From: Flammeovirgaceae bacterium
GTDB lineage: Bacteria > Bacteroidota > Bacteroidia > Cytophagales > Cyclobacteriaceae
Assembly (NCBI GenBank): GCA_020635915.1
Contig: JACJYU010000001.1
Span: 1,898,501-1,962,500, forward strand
Direction of reading: 5' to 3'
DNA length: 64,000 nucleotides
The notes below the pieces were generated by a model. That model did no database searches. It had not been told where the DNA came from and saw nothing but the letters and a program-made list of their open reading frames with translations. How positions within the stretch are numbered: position 1 is the stretch's first letter; each line of letters opens with the position of its first letter. Shown here piece after piece: positions 53,222 through 61,629 of the stretch. A program made the translations under genes and the position numbers.

Positions 53222-54475
53222 CTATATTTTAAAAGCCTTTTTTAGTGTATCGACAAAGTTGAGCTTCTCCCAGGGGAAAAGCTCAACTTTTGCCTTTACC
53301 TGGTTTTTTTTCCCCTTGTTGAATGTTTTTTCCACCACCCGGGGCTCCCTTCCCATGTGGCCATAAGCGGCCGTTTCACTGTAAATAGGCGACCGCAGCT
53401 TGAACCTTTCTTCAATAAAATACGGGCGCATGTCAAAAATTTTGGAGATCTTTTGTGCAATGGCCCCGTCATTCAATTTTACTTTAGCCGTGCCATACGT
53501 GTCCACATACAGCCCCACCGGCCGTGCCACGCCTATGGCATAGGCCACCTGCACGAGCACTTCGTCACAAATGCCTGCGGCCACCATGTTTTTAGCAATG
53601 TGGCGCGTGGCGTATGCGGCCGAGCGGTCCACCTTCGAAGGGTCTTTCCCTGAAAAGGCACCGCCCCCATGGGCCCCTTTGCCACCATACGTGTCCACGA
53701 TGATTTTCCGGCCCGTAAGCCCGGTGTCGCCATGCGGCCCACCGATTACAAATTTCCCCGTAGGGTTAATATGGTAGCGTATCTTGTCGGTAAAGAGTTT
53801 TTGTATCCGCTTTGGCAATTTCTTTTTTACCCTGGGGATGAGTATCGCAATGATGTCTTCCCGGATCTTTTTGAGCATGGCACTGTCACTCCCAAAATCA
53901 TCGTGCTGCGTGGAAATGACAATGGTGTCGATGCGTTGCGGTTTTTTGTCATCACTGTATTCAATGGTGACTTGTGATTTAGCGTCCGGGCGGAGGTAGG
54001 TCATGGTTTTGCCCTCTTTGCGGATGGCGGCCATTTCTTTAAGCAACAGGTGGGCAAGCTCCAGGGGCAACGGCATGTAATTGTCCGTTTCGTTGGTGGC
54101 ATAGCCAAACATCATTCCTTGGTCCCCGGCACCCTGGTCTTCTTTTTTCCTTCGCTCCACCCCCTGGTTAATGTCTGGGGACTGCTCATGAATGGCGGAA
54201 AGTATCCCGCAGGAATTGGCCTCGAACATATACTCGCTGCGGGTGTAGCCGATCTTGCGGATCACCTCCCGGGCAATGTCCTGCACATCCAGGTAGGCCT
54301 CTGATTTTACTTCGCCCGCCAGCACCACCTGCCCGGTCGTCACCAGTGTTTCGCAGGCAACCTTGGAGTTGGGGTCGTAGGCCAAAAAGTAGTCGATCAG
54401 CGCATCGGAAATTTGGTCAGAGACTTTATCGGGGTGGCCTTCTGAAACCGACTCCGAGGTAAATAAGTATGGCAT
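53222..54475 (-). CDS. metK: S-adenosylmethionine synthetase
   Basis: A 417-residue enzyme making S-adenosylmethionine from methionine and ATP. Signatures: SEGHPDKVSDQISDALID at the start, GDQGMMFGYATNETDNYMPLP (ATP binding), and GGGAFSGKDPSKVDRSAAY. Length is a little above the usual 384-400 residues because of insertions in the middle. It has a consensus promoter at 54499-54528, and its short leader leaves no room for a SAM riboswitch. A bidirectional terminator shared with hpf lies at its 3' end. Confidence 0.97.
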   Translation of the reverse strand: MPYLFTSESVSEGHPDKVSDQISDALIDYFLAYDPNSKVACETLVTTGQVVLAGEVKSEAYLDVQDIAREVIRKIGYTRSEYMFEANSCGILSAIHEQSPDINQGVERRKKEDQGAGDQGMMFGYATNETDNYMPLPLELAHLLLKEMAAIRKEGKTMTYLRPDAKSQVTIEYSDDKKPQRIDTIVISTQHDDFGSDSAMLKKIREDIIAILIPRVKKKLPKRIQKLFTDKIRYHINPTGKFVIGGPHGDTGLTGRKIIVDTYGGKGAHGGGAFSGKDPSKVDRSAAYATRHIAKNMVAAGICDEVLVQVAYAIGVARPVGLYVDTYGTAKVKLNDGAIAQKISKIFDMRPYFIEERFKLRSPIYSETAAYGHMGREPRVVEKTFNKGKKNQVKAKVELFPWEKLNFVDTLKKAFKI

Positions 54476-54498
54476 AAGGGCTCGTTGGATTGAAGCGG

Positions 54499-54528
54499 CA
54501 AATTTAGGCGTAATGGACGTAAATCAAA
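54499..54528 (-). promoter_or_regulatory. Promoter of metK
   Basis: Minus-strand TTTG (54525-54528), 18 bases, then TAAATTTG (54499-54506). It overlaps the last few bases before the methyltransferase stop at 54531. Confidence 0.65.
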
Positions 54529-54530
54529 AC

Positions 54531-55244
54531 CTAGGATGCCAGAAATAGGAACAGGGCCGGCTCGCGCGGCAAGGTTGTTTCCCCTGCTTTCCATGCCTTT
54601 ACCGGTTGTGTCATGATCCTTTCCGTTTCGCCCGTGATGTTCGTGGCAACGCACAACAAGGTTTCGTCATGCAAGGCTTTGAGCAAGTGGCCCATCAGGG
54701 CATTGTTGCGGTAAGGGGTCTCAATAAATATTTGGGTCTGGCGCCTGGCCCGGGATTCATTTTCGAACTTCTTTATCGCCTGGCTGGCCTCCTGTGCCTC
54801 CACCGGGAGGTACCCGTTAAAGGAAAAACGTTGGCCGTCCATCCCCGAAGCCATGAGCGCCAGCAAAATGCTGGAAGGCCCCACCAACGGCTCAACAGGA
54901 ATTCCCTTTTGATGGGCATAGCGGACGGCAAGGGCCCCGGGGTCGGCCACGCCCGGGCATCCCGACTCGGAAAGAATGGCCACGGGCTTGCCTTTTAACA
55001 AGGGGCTCATCAGTTGGGGGAGGTCTGCCTCCGTGGTGTTTTTGTCCAGGGTATTGAAATAGAGTTGTTCGATGCTTTCGAAAATGGAAAGGCTGCTCAG
55101 GAACCTTCGTGAAGTGCGGATGTCTTCCACCAAAAAAAACCGTATGGGCTTCAGGATTTCACGAACGTAAGGCGATATCGTTTTTTGGGCCGTGTTGTCC
55201 GCGATCACGGTGGGGACCAGGTATAATTTTCCTTTGACCTTCAT
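54531..55244 (-). CDS. RsmI-like tetrapyrrole-methylase-fold SAM methyltransferase
   Basis: A 237-residue SAM-dependent methyltransferase with the tetrapyrrole methylase fold. It resembles RsmI (16S rRNA C1402 ribose methylation): LVPTVIADNTAQ at the start, LVEDIRTSRRFL, SESGCPGVADPG and EPLVGPSSILLALMASG. It is shorter than RsmI (about 286 residues) and lacks the C-terminal extension, so it is probably the Bacteroidota paralogue, not RsmI itself. It lies 9 bases after the alpha/beta hydrolase gene. Confidence 0.85.
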   Translation of the reverse strand: MKVKGKLYLVPTVIADNTAQKTISPYVREILKPIRFFLVEDIRTSRRFLSSLSIFESIEQLYFNTLDKNTTEADLPQLMSPLLKGKPVAILSESGCPGVADPGALAVRYAHQKGIPVEPLVGPSSILLALMASGMDGQRFSFNGYLPVEAQEASQAIKKFENESRARRQTQIFIETPYRNNALMGHLLKALHDETLLCVATNITGETERIMTQPVKAWKAGETTLPREPALFLFLAS

Positions 55245-55253
55245 GCGTTTGGT

Positions 55254-56015
55254 TTAATTGCCTATAAAATCAAAAACAGCTTGCGCAAAGCCCTGGGGGT
55301 TTTCGGCCTGCACCCAATGGCCGGTGTCCAGAGTGGTTATTTCCGCTTTCGGAAAATAATCTTTTATCGTTTTTTCGTCACCCTTCTCAAAATAATTTGA
55401 TTTTGACCCCACTATAAACAAGGTAGGGCCTTCGAACCTGCCTTCGTACCGAAGGGCGGCCCCCATATCATGGATGTGTTTTTCCAGGACGGGAAGGTTT
55501 ATCCTCCACTCGAAGTTTTGGTTTTTATCGCGGGCAAGGTTTTTAAGCAAAAACTGCCTGACGGCAGGCTCCGGCACAAATGGCATCAGCATTTCATCGG
55601 CCTGCCCCCGGGACGCAAGCTGCCCGAGCGGTAGGGCGTTAAGGCCCTTCAGGATATCGTCATGGTGCACGGGGTAGGCCTTGGGCGTGATGTCCACAAC
55701 AATGAGCCTGGCGATTTTTCCGGGGAACTTTATGGCAAAGTTCATGGCCACCTTACCTCCCATTGAGTGGCCGATAAGGGTAGGGTTTTTGATCTGGTGG
55801 CCATCAATGAATTCATTCAGGTCGCTTGCCAGTGCCTCATAGGTATGGATGGCATCGTGGGGGGATTGCCCGTGGTTCCTTTGGTCGACAACGTAAACGG
55901 TATGCCTTTCGGCAAATACTTTGGAAAGGCTGTGCCAGTTGTCGGACGAGCCAAAGAGGCCGTGAAGTATAATGAGCGGAGGCCCCTGTCCCAGTTTTCT
56001 GAAAAACAATTCCAT
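55254..56015 (-). CDS. Alpha/beta hydrolase (YbfF-like)
   Basis: A 253-residue cytoplasmic alpha/beta hydrolase. Oxyanion segment HGLFGSSDNWHSL, nucleophile Ser84 in IGHSMGGKVA, and catalytic His233 in DTGHWVQAENP; the acid is probably Asp in VVDITPK or a later strand. The short N-terminus and NHGQSPH motif match YbfF-type esterases/thioesterases. Co-directional with the RsmI-like gene (gap 9 bases). Physiological substrate unknown. Confidence 0.9.
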   Translation of the reverse strand: MELFFRKLGQGPPLIILHGLFGSSDNWHSLSKVFAERHTVYVVDQRNHGQSPHDAIHTYEALASDLNEFIDGHQIKNPTLIGHSMGGKVAMNFAIKFPGKIARLIVVDITPKAYPVHHDDILKGLNALPLGQLASRGQADEMLMPFVPEPAVRQFLLKNLARDKNQNFEWRINLPVLEKHIHDMGAALRYEGRFEGPTLFIVGSKSNYFEKGDEKTIKDYFPKAEITTLDTGHWVQAENPQGFAQAVFDFIGN

Positions 56016-56070
56016 AAATCCTGCAAATTAAATTCAACTGCGAAGATACAAATGCCAGGGCCATTCATGG

Positions 56071-56078
56071 TATATTTG
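56071..56078 (+). promoter_or_regulatory. -7 element for lysA
   Basis: TATATTTG, a perfect TAnnTTTG, 50 bases before the lysA ATG; no clear -33 box. Confidence 0.4.
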
Positions 56079-56128
56079 TTGATTGTGCCTATAATATTGG
56101 ATAGCGCCATATATTAAAATACGCCACG

Positions 56129-57358
56129 ATGGAATTGATCAACGGAACCTATCAGGTGCAAGGGCTGGATGTGCTTGATATTTGCAAAGAATATGGAACA
56201 CCCTTGTACTTGTACGATGCCGAAAAAATAACCGGGCAAATTCAAAGCCTGAAGAATGCCTTCTCCGACAGCGACCTGAAGATAAAATATGCCGCAAAGG
56301 CCCTCACCAATATCTCCATCCTAAAACATATTCGGCAGCAGGGGTGCGGTATTGACGTGGTCTCGATCAACGAAGCCAGGCTTGCCCTGAAGGCAGGCTT
56401 TGCCCCAGGGGAGGTCATGTTCACCCCCAGTTGTGTGGATTTTGACGAAATCGTGGCAGGGGTGGACATGGGCGTTTTCATCAACCTGGACAACCTCTCC
56501 ATGCTGGAAAAATTTGGGGAAAAATACAGGGAGGGGTACCCTTGCTGCATACGCCTTAACCCCCACATCCTGGCAGGGGGCAACTATAAAATTTCCACAG
56601 GGCACGGCCACTCCAAGTTTGGCATCTCGGTTTTTCAAATGCCGCAAATCCTGGAGACCGTGCACAAGTACGGCATCAACATCAACGGCCTCCATATCCA
56701 TACCGGATCGGAAATTTCTGAAACGGAGGTGTACCTCAAGATGTCGGACATCCTGTTTGGGGTGGCGAGGGATTTTCCTTCACTCCAATTCATTGACTTT
56801 GGAAGTGGTTTTAAGGTGGCCTACAAACAGGGCGATATGGTCACCAACGTGTACGACCTGGGGTTGAAGTTGGGCAAGGCGTTCAGGGGTTTTTATGAAA
56901 GTTATGGGCGCAAGCTGGAATTGTGGATAGAGCCCGGAAAATATTTGGTCAGTGAGGCCGGTACCCTGCTGGTGAAAACGAACGTAGTGAAGCCCACCCC
57001 TTCGGTCGATTTTGTAGGGGTCAACTCCGGGCTCAACCACCTTATCCGGCCCATGATGTACGATGCCTATCACGAAATCATAAACGTGTCGAACCGAACC
57101 GGAGGCCAAAAGGTGTATACCGTAGTGGGCAACATTTGTGAAACCGACACCCTGGGCGCTGACCGCAAGATTAATGAAGTGCGGGAAGGGGACATACTGG
57201 CCATAAAAAATGCGGGGGCCTATGGGTATTCCATGGCCTCCACTTTCAACTCCAGGCTAAGGCCGGCAGAGGTAATGGTGAAAAAAGGGAAGGCCCACCT
57301 CGTCCGGCAACGCGACACGTTTGATGACTTGGTGCGTGGGCAAGTAATAGTGGATTGA
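56129..57358 (+). CDS. lysA: Diaminopimelate decarboxylase
   Basis: A 409-residue fold-III PLP enzyme that converts meso-diaminopimelate to lysine. The PLP Lys57 lies in KYAAKAL. Further features: GCGIDVVSINEARLAL, FGISVFQMPQI, LHIHTGSE (PLP phosphate region), GNICETDTLG (substrate Glu/Cys) and AYGYSMASTFNSR near the end. The TGA stop overlaps a TTG that could start the next gene; the true next start is the ATG 14 bases after. Asd earlier in the window serves the same pathway. Confidence 0.96.
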   Translation: MELINGTYQVQGLDVLDICKEYGTPLYLYDAEKITGQIQSLKNAFSDSDLKIKYAAKALTNISILKHIRQQGCGIDVVSINEARLALKAGFAPGEVMFTPSCVDFDEIVAGVDMGVFINLDNLSMLEKFGEKYREGYPCCIRLNPHILAGGNYKISTGHGHSKFGISVFQMPQILETVHKYGININGLHIHTGSEISETEVYLKMSDILFGVARDFPSLQFIDFGSGFKVAYKQGDMVTNVYDLGLKLGKAFRGFYESYGRKLELWIEPGKYLVSEAGTLLVKTNVVKPTPSVDFVGVNSGLNHLIRPMMYDAYHEIINVSNRTGGQKVYTVVGNICETDTLGADRKINEVREGDILAIKNAGAYGYSMASTFNSRLRPAEVMVKKGKAHLVRQRDTFDDLVRGQVIVD

Positions 57359-57372
57359 AAAAAAATCCCAGG

Positions 57373-58632
57373 ATGGAAGCCCGTGGGCCATATGATTTGA
57401 TCGTGATCGGGGGCGGGGCCGCGGGTTTCTTTGGGGCCATCAATGTGGCGGCCAAAAACCCCAACCTGGACATACTCATAGTCGAGAAAACCAATAAACT
57501 GTTGGCCAAAGTGAGGGTTTCCGGTGGTGGCCGTTGCAATGTGGCCCACGATTGCGTGGGGCCCGGCCCCTTGTCGCGGCACTACCCCCGCGGGCAAAAG
57601 GCGCTAAAAAAACTGTTCACCCGCTTTCAGGCCGGGGATGTGGTGGAATGGTTTGCCCAACGTGGGGTAAAGTTGAAGACCGAAGGGGATGGAAGGATGT
57701 TCCCGGTCACGGACCGGTCTGGAACGATTGTCAACTGCTTTTTATCGGAAGCGGAACGATTGGGCATTCAAATAGAAATTGGCCTGGAAGTGGTGTCGGC
57801 CAGGAAAGGCCTTGAAGGCTTTGCCCTTGAAACGTCCGGCCATCAAACGTTGGTTGCAAAAAAAATATTGGTGGCCATTGGGGGGCACGCCCGGCCGTCA
57901 CGGTACGAATGGATAAAAGGCCTGGGCCATGGCATATCTAGGCCCATCCCATCCCTTTTTACTTTTAACGATACGGCCAGGCAGTTTGCAGACCTGATGG
58001 GGGTGTCGGTGCCCACGGCACAAGTCCATATTATGGGCACTTCGTTCAGGGAAAAAGGCCCCGTCTTGGTCACGCACTGGGGGCTGAGCGGCCCTGCCGT
58101 GATCAAGCTGTCTGCCTGGGCGGCCGGCTACCTGTTCGATCGCAATTACGATTTTGTTGTGCTGGTAAATTGGACGGGGGAAGCCAAGGAGGGGGACGCA
58201 AGGGCTTGCCTCGTGGGCCATGGCCAGTTGCGCCCCAAGCAAAAGGTTGCCGGGCAACCCCTGTATGGACTGCCCCTTCGGCTATGGGCCCGGCTCTGCA
58301 AACTTTCCGGAATCGATGAAGATAAAATATGGTCGGGTATTTCCACAAAGCAGCGCAACAAATTGGTGGAGAACCTTGTGAGGTGCCCATTTCACATCAA
58401 GGGCAAGACAACGTTCAAAGAAGAATTTGTTACTTGTGGAGGGGTAGGGCTGGAGGGGCTCGACCTGGCAACCATGGAGAGCAGGATGGTAAAGGGAATG
58501 TACTTTGCCGGTGAGGTATTGGATATCGATGGCGAAACCGGGGGATTTAATTTTCAGGCAGCCTGGACAACCGCCTACGTGGCCGCATGTTCAATAGCCG
58601 ATGGGGAAACAAAGGAAACAAAAGCCCTATAA
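57373..58632 (+). CDS. BaiN/HI0933-type NAD(P)/FAD-dependent oxidoreductase
   Basis: A 419-residue flavoprotein. The ATG at 57373 is chosen; a TTG at 57355 overlapping the lysA stop is possible. It shows the FAD-binding VIGGGAAGFFGAINVA, and the family signature SGGGRCNVAHD, HPTA-like FTFNDT region, and C-terminal FAGEVLDIDGETGGFNFQAAW. HI0933/BaiN-type proteins are widespread; BaiN of gut bacteria acts on bile acids, but most members have no known substrate. Translationally adjacent to lysA. Confidence 0.9.
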   Translation: MEARGPYDLIVIGGGAAGFFGAINVAAKNPNLDILIVEKTNKLLAKVRVSGGGRCNVAHDCVGPGPLSRHYPRGQKALKKLFTRFQAGDVVEWFAQRGVKLKTEGDGRMFPVTDRSGTIVNCFLSEAERLGIQIEIGLEVVSARKGLEGFALETSGHQTLVAKKILVAIGGHARPSRYEWIKGLGHGISRPIPSLFTFNDTARQFADLMGVSVPTAQVHIMGTSFREKGPVLVTHWGLSGPAVIKLSAWAAGYLFDRNYDFVVLVNWTGEAKEGDARACLVGHGQLRPKQKVAGQPLYGLPLRLWARLCKLSGIDEDKIWSGISTKQRNKLVENLVRCPFHIKGKTTFKEEFVTCGGVGLEGLDLATMESRMVKGMYFAGEVLDIDGETGGFNFQAAWTTAYVAACSIADGETKETKAL

Positions 58633-58635
58633 ACC

Positions 58636-58660
58636 AAAAATGCCGGAATTGCCCGGCATT
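58636..58660 (-). terminator. Intrinsic terminator after tRNA-Phe
   Basis: On the minus strand AATGCCGG pairs with CCGGCATT around a 6-base loop, followed by TTTTT. It lies 5 bases past the tRNA 3' end and just outside the stop of the flavoprotein gene. Confidence 0.75.
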
Positions 58661-58664
58661 GTTG

Positions 58665-58737
58665 TGGTGACGGAGGGAATTGAACCCCCGACACAAGGAT
58701 TTTCAGTCCTTTGCTCTACCAACTGAGCTACGTCACC
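58665..58737 (-). tRNA. tRNA-Phe (GAA)
   Basis: A 73-base minus-strand tRNA. It folds with acceptor stem GGTGACG/CGTCACC, D-arm AGCTCAGTTGGTAGAGC, anticodon loop CTGAAAA with anticodon GAA, and T-arm with GGTTCAAT. The discriminator is A and CCA is not encoded. It is followed by an intrinsic terminator. Confidence 0.97.
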
Positions 58738-58860
58738 ATTTTGGTATTGGGCATTTGTGCTTTATCCTTTTTCCCTGATGGCAATGGTAAGGAGGGACAA
58801 GCCTTGCCCAAAAAAAATTCCATCCTTGGTTTTGGGATGGGGCACAAAACTAGGCAAATT

Positions 58861-58868
58861 TAGTTTTG
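58861..58868 (+). promoter_or_regulatory. -7 element for the Fe-S operon
   Basis: TAGTTTTG, matching TAnnTTTG, 58 bases before the first gene; a TTTG at 58831 is 26 bases away, longer than usual spacing. Confidence 0.35.
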
Positions 58869-58926
58869 CCGCAAAAATTGCCTATCTTTTTCTGGTTAAG
58901 AGCATTATGTCACCTATTTTCGTTGC

Positions 58927-60252
58927 ATGGCCGTAGTTCAGCAAGTTTTATTTTTGACCACCCTGGCCGTAGCCATTTTCCTGATAGGGAAAAGGGTATC
59001 CAGGATCAAATCCAACATACAATTGGGGAAGCCAACCCCTCTTACCGGAAGCCAATCGGCCCGGTGGCGAAATGTGCTTTTGATTGCCTTCGGGCAGAAG
59101 AAAATGTTCAAAAGGATAATCCCTGCCTTCCTGCATTTTTGGATTTACATAGGCTTTATCATCATCAACCTGGAAGTGCTGGAGTTTATTTTGGATGGCC
59201 TGCTGGGCACCCACCGCCTGTTTGCACCCTGGCTGGGAGGGCTCTATCACCTGCTGATGAATTTTTTTGAATTCCTTGCCATAGCGGTGCTTGCCTCTTG
59301 CGTGGTGTTCCTCTTCAGAAGGAACATCCTTAAGGTGAAACGGTTTTGGTCTGCCGAGATGACCGCCTGGCCCCGGCTGGACGGCAACCTGATTTTGGTG
59401 ATTGAGATTGCCCTCATGTTGGCCATTCTTACCATGAATGCCAGCGACCAGGTCCTCCAGGCGAGGGACGGCCATTATGTGCACACCGGCAGGCTTTTTT
59501 TTAGCGCCTTGCTGATGCCGCTTTTTGAAGGGCTCGGCACCCCCACGCTTATCGCGGTGGAACGGGCGGCATGGTGGTTCCACATTGTTGGCATTTTGGG
59601 TTTTGCCCTGTATGTCACCTACTCCAAGCACCTACATATCTTTATGGCTTTCCCGAACACATATTTTTCGAGGCCCGGGCCAAAAGGGCATATTGAAAAC
59701 ATGCCGGTGGTCACCCAAGAAGTAAAAACCATGTTGGGGCTAGCCCCCGGGGGCGCACCTGCTGGCGAACCGGGCAGGTTCGGGGCGAAGGACGTGAACG
59801 ACTTGAACCGCAACAACCTGATGGCGGCCTATGCCTGCACGGAGTGCGGAAGGTGTACTTCAGTGTGCCCCGCCAACATCACGGGCAAAAAACTTTCCCC
59901 CCGCAAAATCATGATGGACACCAGGGACAGGATGGAGGAGGTGGGCAAAAGCATTGCTTCAGGAGGGGCGGGATTGCAAGACGGCAAATCTTTATTGGGC
60001 AGTTACATCACAAAGGAAGAAATCAATGCCTGCACTACCTGCAACGCCTGCGTGGAGGCTTGCCCGGTTTTGATCAACCCACTGGACATCATTTTGGAAT
60101 TGAGGAGGTACGTGGCCATGGAAGAATCGGGGTCGCCTGCCCAGTGGAACAGCATGTTCCAAAATATTGAAACCAATTTTGCACCCTGGAAATTTTCTGC
60201 CAGTGACCGGTTTAACTGGGCGAATGAATTTAATCAAAACCATAACCTGTAG
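58927..60252 (+). CDS. Membrane Fe-S oxidoreductase subunit (heterodisulfide-reductase-like, NarI/HdrE plus ferredoxin fusion)
   Basis: A 441-residue protein. The N-terminal about 260 residues hold five to six hydrophobic helices with heme-type His positions (FLHFWIYIGF, AAWWFHIVGI, SKHLHIF), like NarI/HdrE cytochromes. The C-terminal part is a two-cluster ferredoxin: CTECGRCTSVCP near residue 302-318 and CTTCNACVEACP near 368. It is thus a fusion of membrane cytochrome and cluster-bearing subunits. The next gene encodes the CCG-domain partner. The pair may exchange electrons between quinones and a cytosolic donor. Confidence 0.9.
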   Translation: MAVVQQVLFLTTLAVAIFLIGKRVSRIKSNIQLGKPTPLTGSQSARWRNVLLIAFGQKKMFKRIIPAFLHFWIYIGFIIINLEVLEFILDGLLGTHRLFAPWLGGLYHLLMNFFEFLAIAVLASCVVFLFRRNILKVKRFWSAEMTAWPRLDGNLILVIEIALMLAILTMNASDQVLQARDGHYVHTGRLFFSALLMPLFEGLGTPTLIAVERAAWWFHIVGILGFALYVTYSKHLHIFMAFPNTYFSRPGPKGHIENMPVVTQEVKTMLGLAPGGAPAGEPGRFGAKDVNDLNRNNLMAAYACTECGRCTSVCPANITGKKLSPRKIMMDTRDRMEEVGKSIASGGAGLQDGKSLLGSYITKEEINACTTCNACVEACPVLINPLDIILELRRYVAMEESGSPAQWNSMFQNIETNFAPWKFSASDRFNWANEFNQNHNL

Positions 60253-60267
60253 AATTAATATAGAAAA

Positions 60268-61065
60268 ATGAACGAAGAGAGCTATACCGTTCCAACGATG
60301 GCCGAGATGGCAGCCAAGAACGAATCGCCCGAAATCCTTTTTTGGGTGGGCTGTGCCGGGTCGTTCGATGACCGGTACAAAAAGGTAACAAGGGCATTTG
60401 TCAAAATATTGAATGTGGTAGGGATAAAGTTTGCCGTGCTGGGCCCGGAAGAAAGCTGTACGGGCGACCCGGCCAGAAGGGCCGGCAACGAATTTTTGTT
60501 CCAGATGCAGGCCATGAGCAACATCACTGTGCTCAACGGTTATAATATCAAAAAAATAGTCACGGCATGCCCGCACTGTTTCAACACCATCAAAAACGAG
60601 TATCCCGAGCTGGGGGGCAATTATGAAATGGTGCACCACTCCACGTTCCTTCAGCAACTCATCAATGAGGGCCGTATCAAGATGAAGGAAGGAGGGTCGT
60701 TTAAAGGGAAGAAGATCACCTACCACGATTCGTGTTACCTGGGCCGGGCCAATGGCGTGTACGAAGCCCCACGAAAAGTATTGGAATCGCTAGATGCCGA
60801 TTTGGTGGAAATGAAGCGCAGCCGGTCACGGGGATTGTGCTGTGGGGCTGGCGGGGCCCAAATGTGGAAAGAGCCGGAAAAGGGAAACAAGGACATCAAC
60901 ATAGAGCGCACGGAAGAGGCCCTGGAAACAGGGGCTGCCACGGTGGCGGTCGCCTGTCCCTTTTGCATGACCATGATGAGCGATGGTGTAAAAAACAAGG
61001 AAAAGGAAAGCGAAGTGGCCGTCAAGGACCTGGCCGAACTAATAGCCGAATCGCAGGGTTTATAA
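60268..61065 (+). CDS. CCG-domain Fe-S protein (HdrB/GlpC-like)
   Basis: A 265-residue soluble protein with two Cys-rich CCG-type domains. The first has WVGCAGSF, SCTGDPARR and ACPHCFNTI; the second has YHDSCYLGR and GLCCGAGGAQMW. These bind noncubane 4Fe-4S clusters in HdrB and related subunits. It starts 15 bases after the membrane Fe-S partner, a conserved pair in Bacteroidota. The actual electron partner is not known; lactate or glycerol-3-phosphate-type oxidases use similar modules. Confidence 0.92.
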   Translation: MNEESYTVPTMAEMAAKNESPEILFWVGCAGSFDDRYKKVTRAFVKILNVVGIKFAVLGPEESCTGDPARRAGNEFLFQMQAMSNITVLNGYNIKKIVTACPHCFNTIKNEYPELGGNYEMVHHSTFLQQLINEGRIKMKEGGSFKGKKITYHDSCYLGRANGVYEAPRKVLESLDADLVEMKRSRSRGLCCGAGGAQMWKEPEKGNKDINIERTEEALETGAATVAVACPFCMTMMSDGVKNKEKESEVAVKDLAELIAESQGL

Positions 61066-61083
61066 GGATAAAGGTAAATAAGC

Positions 61084-61584
61084 ATGTTTGTTCTGTTTAA
61101 CGAAATGCCCGGGGAGGCCAAGGTGTGGGCCTACCAGATGAATAGGGAAATAACTACCCCCGAACAGGAGGTGTTGGCTGCGGCCATGAAAAACTTTTGT
61201 GAGCAATGGCGGGCGCATGGCGCCCCCCTGCGGGCGTCTTTTGACATTGTGCATGGCCATTTTTTGATCCTGGCCGTGGACGAAAGCGCCAGCGAGGCCA
61301 GTGGCTGCTCCATTGATGGGTCCATGCGCGTGTTAAAGGAATTGGGCCAGCAAATGGGGGTTGATTTTTTTGACAGGTCCCAAGTGGCATTTTTGATCGA
61401 TGGCCGGGTAAAACCCTACCCGGTATCCGCATTAAAAGGATTATTTGGCAACGGCACGCTAAACGCATCGCTGGTCACGTTCAATAACCTGGTGGGGACC
61501 AAAGCGGAGTACCTACGGCATTGGAAGGTGGAGGTGTCGGGTTCGTGGCTGGCAAAATATCTACCTAAAAGCACGGTAGCCTGA
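61084..61584 (+). CDS. Conserved protein of unknown function (often labelled ABC transporter ATPase)
   Basis: A 166-residue soluble protein. It has no Walker A or B motif or ABC signature, so a label as ABC ATPase would be wrong. Visible conserved parts: VWAYQMNREIT, GHFLILAVDESASEASGCSIDGS and FNNLVGTKAEYLRHWKVEVSGSWLAKY. It lies 18 bases after the CCG-domain protein and 45 before the OmpA lipoprotein. This order appears to be conserved in Bacteroidota (known from memory only). Function unknown. Confidence 0.85.
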   Translation: MFVLFNEMPGEAKVWAYQMNREITTPEQEVLAAAMKNFCEQWRAHGAPLRASFDIVHGHFLILAVDESASEASGCSIDGSMRVLKELGQQMGVDFFDRSQVAFLIDGRVKPYPVSALKGLFGNGTLNASLVTFNNLVGTKAEYLRHWKVEVSGSWLAKYLPKSTVA

Positions 61585-61629
61585 GCCCCTTCTTTTTTTG
61601 TAACTTTATCTGCTTTTTGTGATGATATT

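Noticed and set aside
53222..54528. SAM riboswitch considered upstream of metK
   Set aside because: The promoter leaves a leader of only about 20 bases, too short for any SAM riboswitch.
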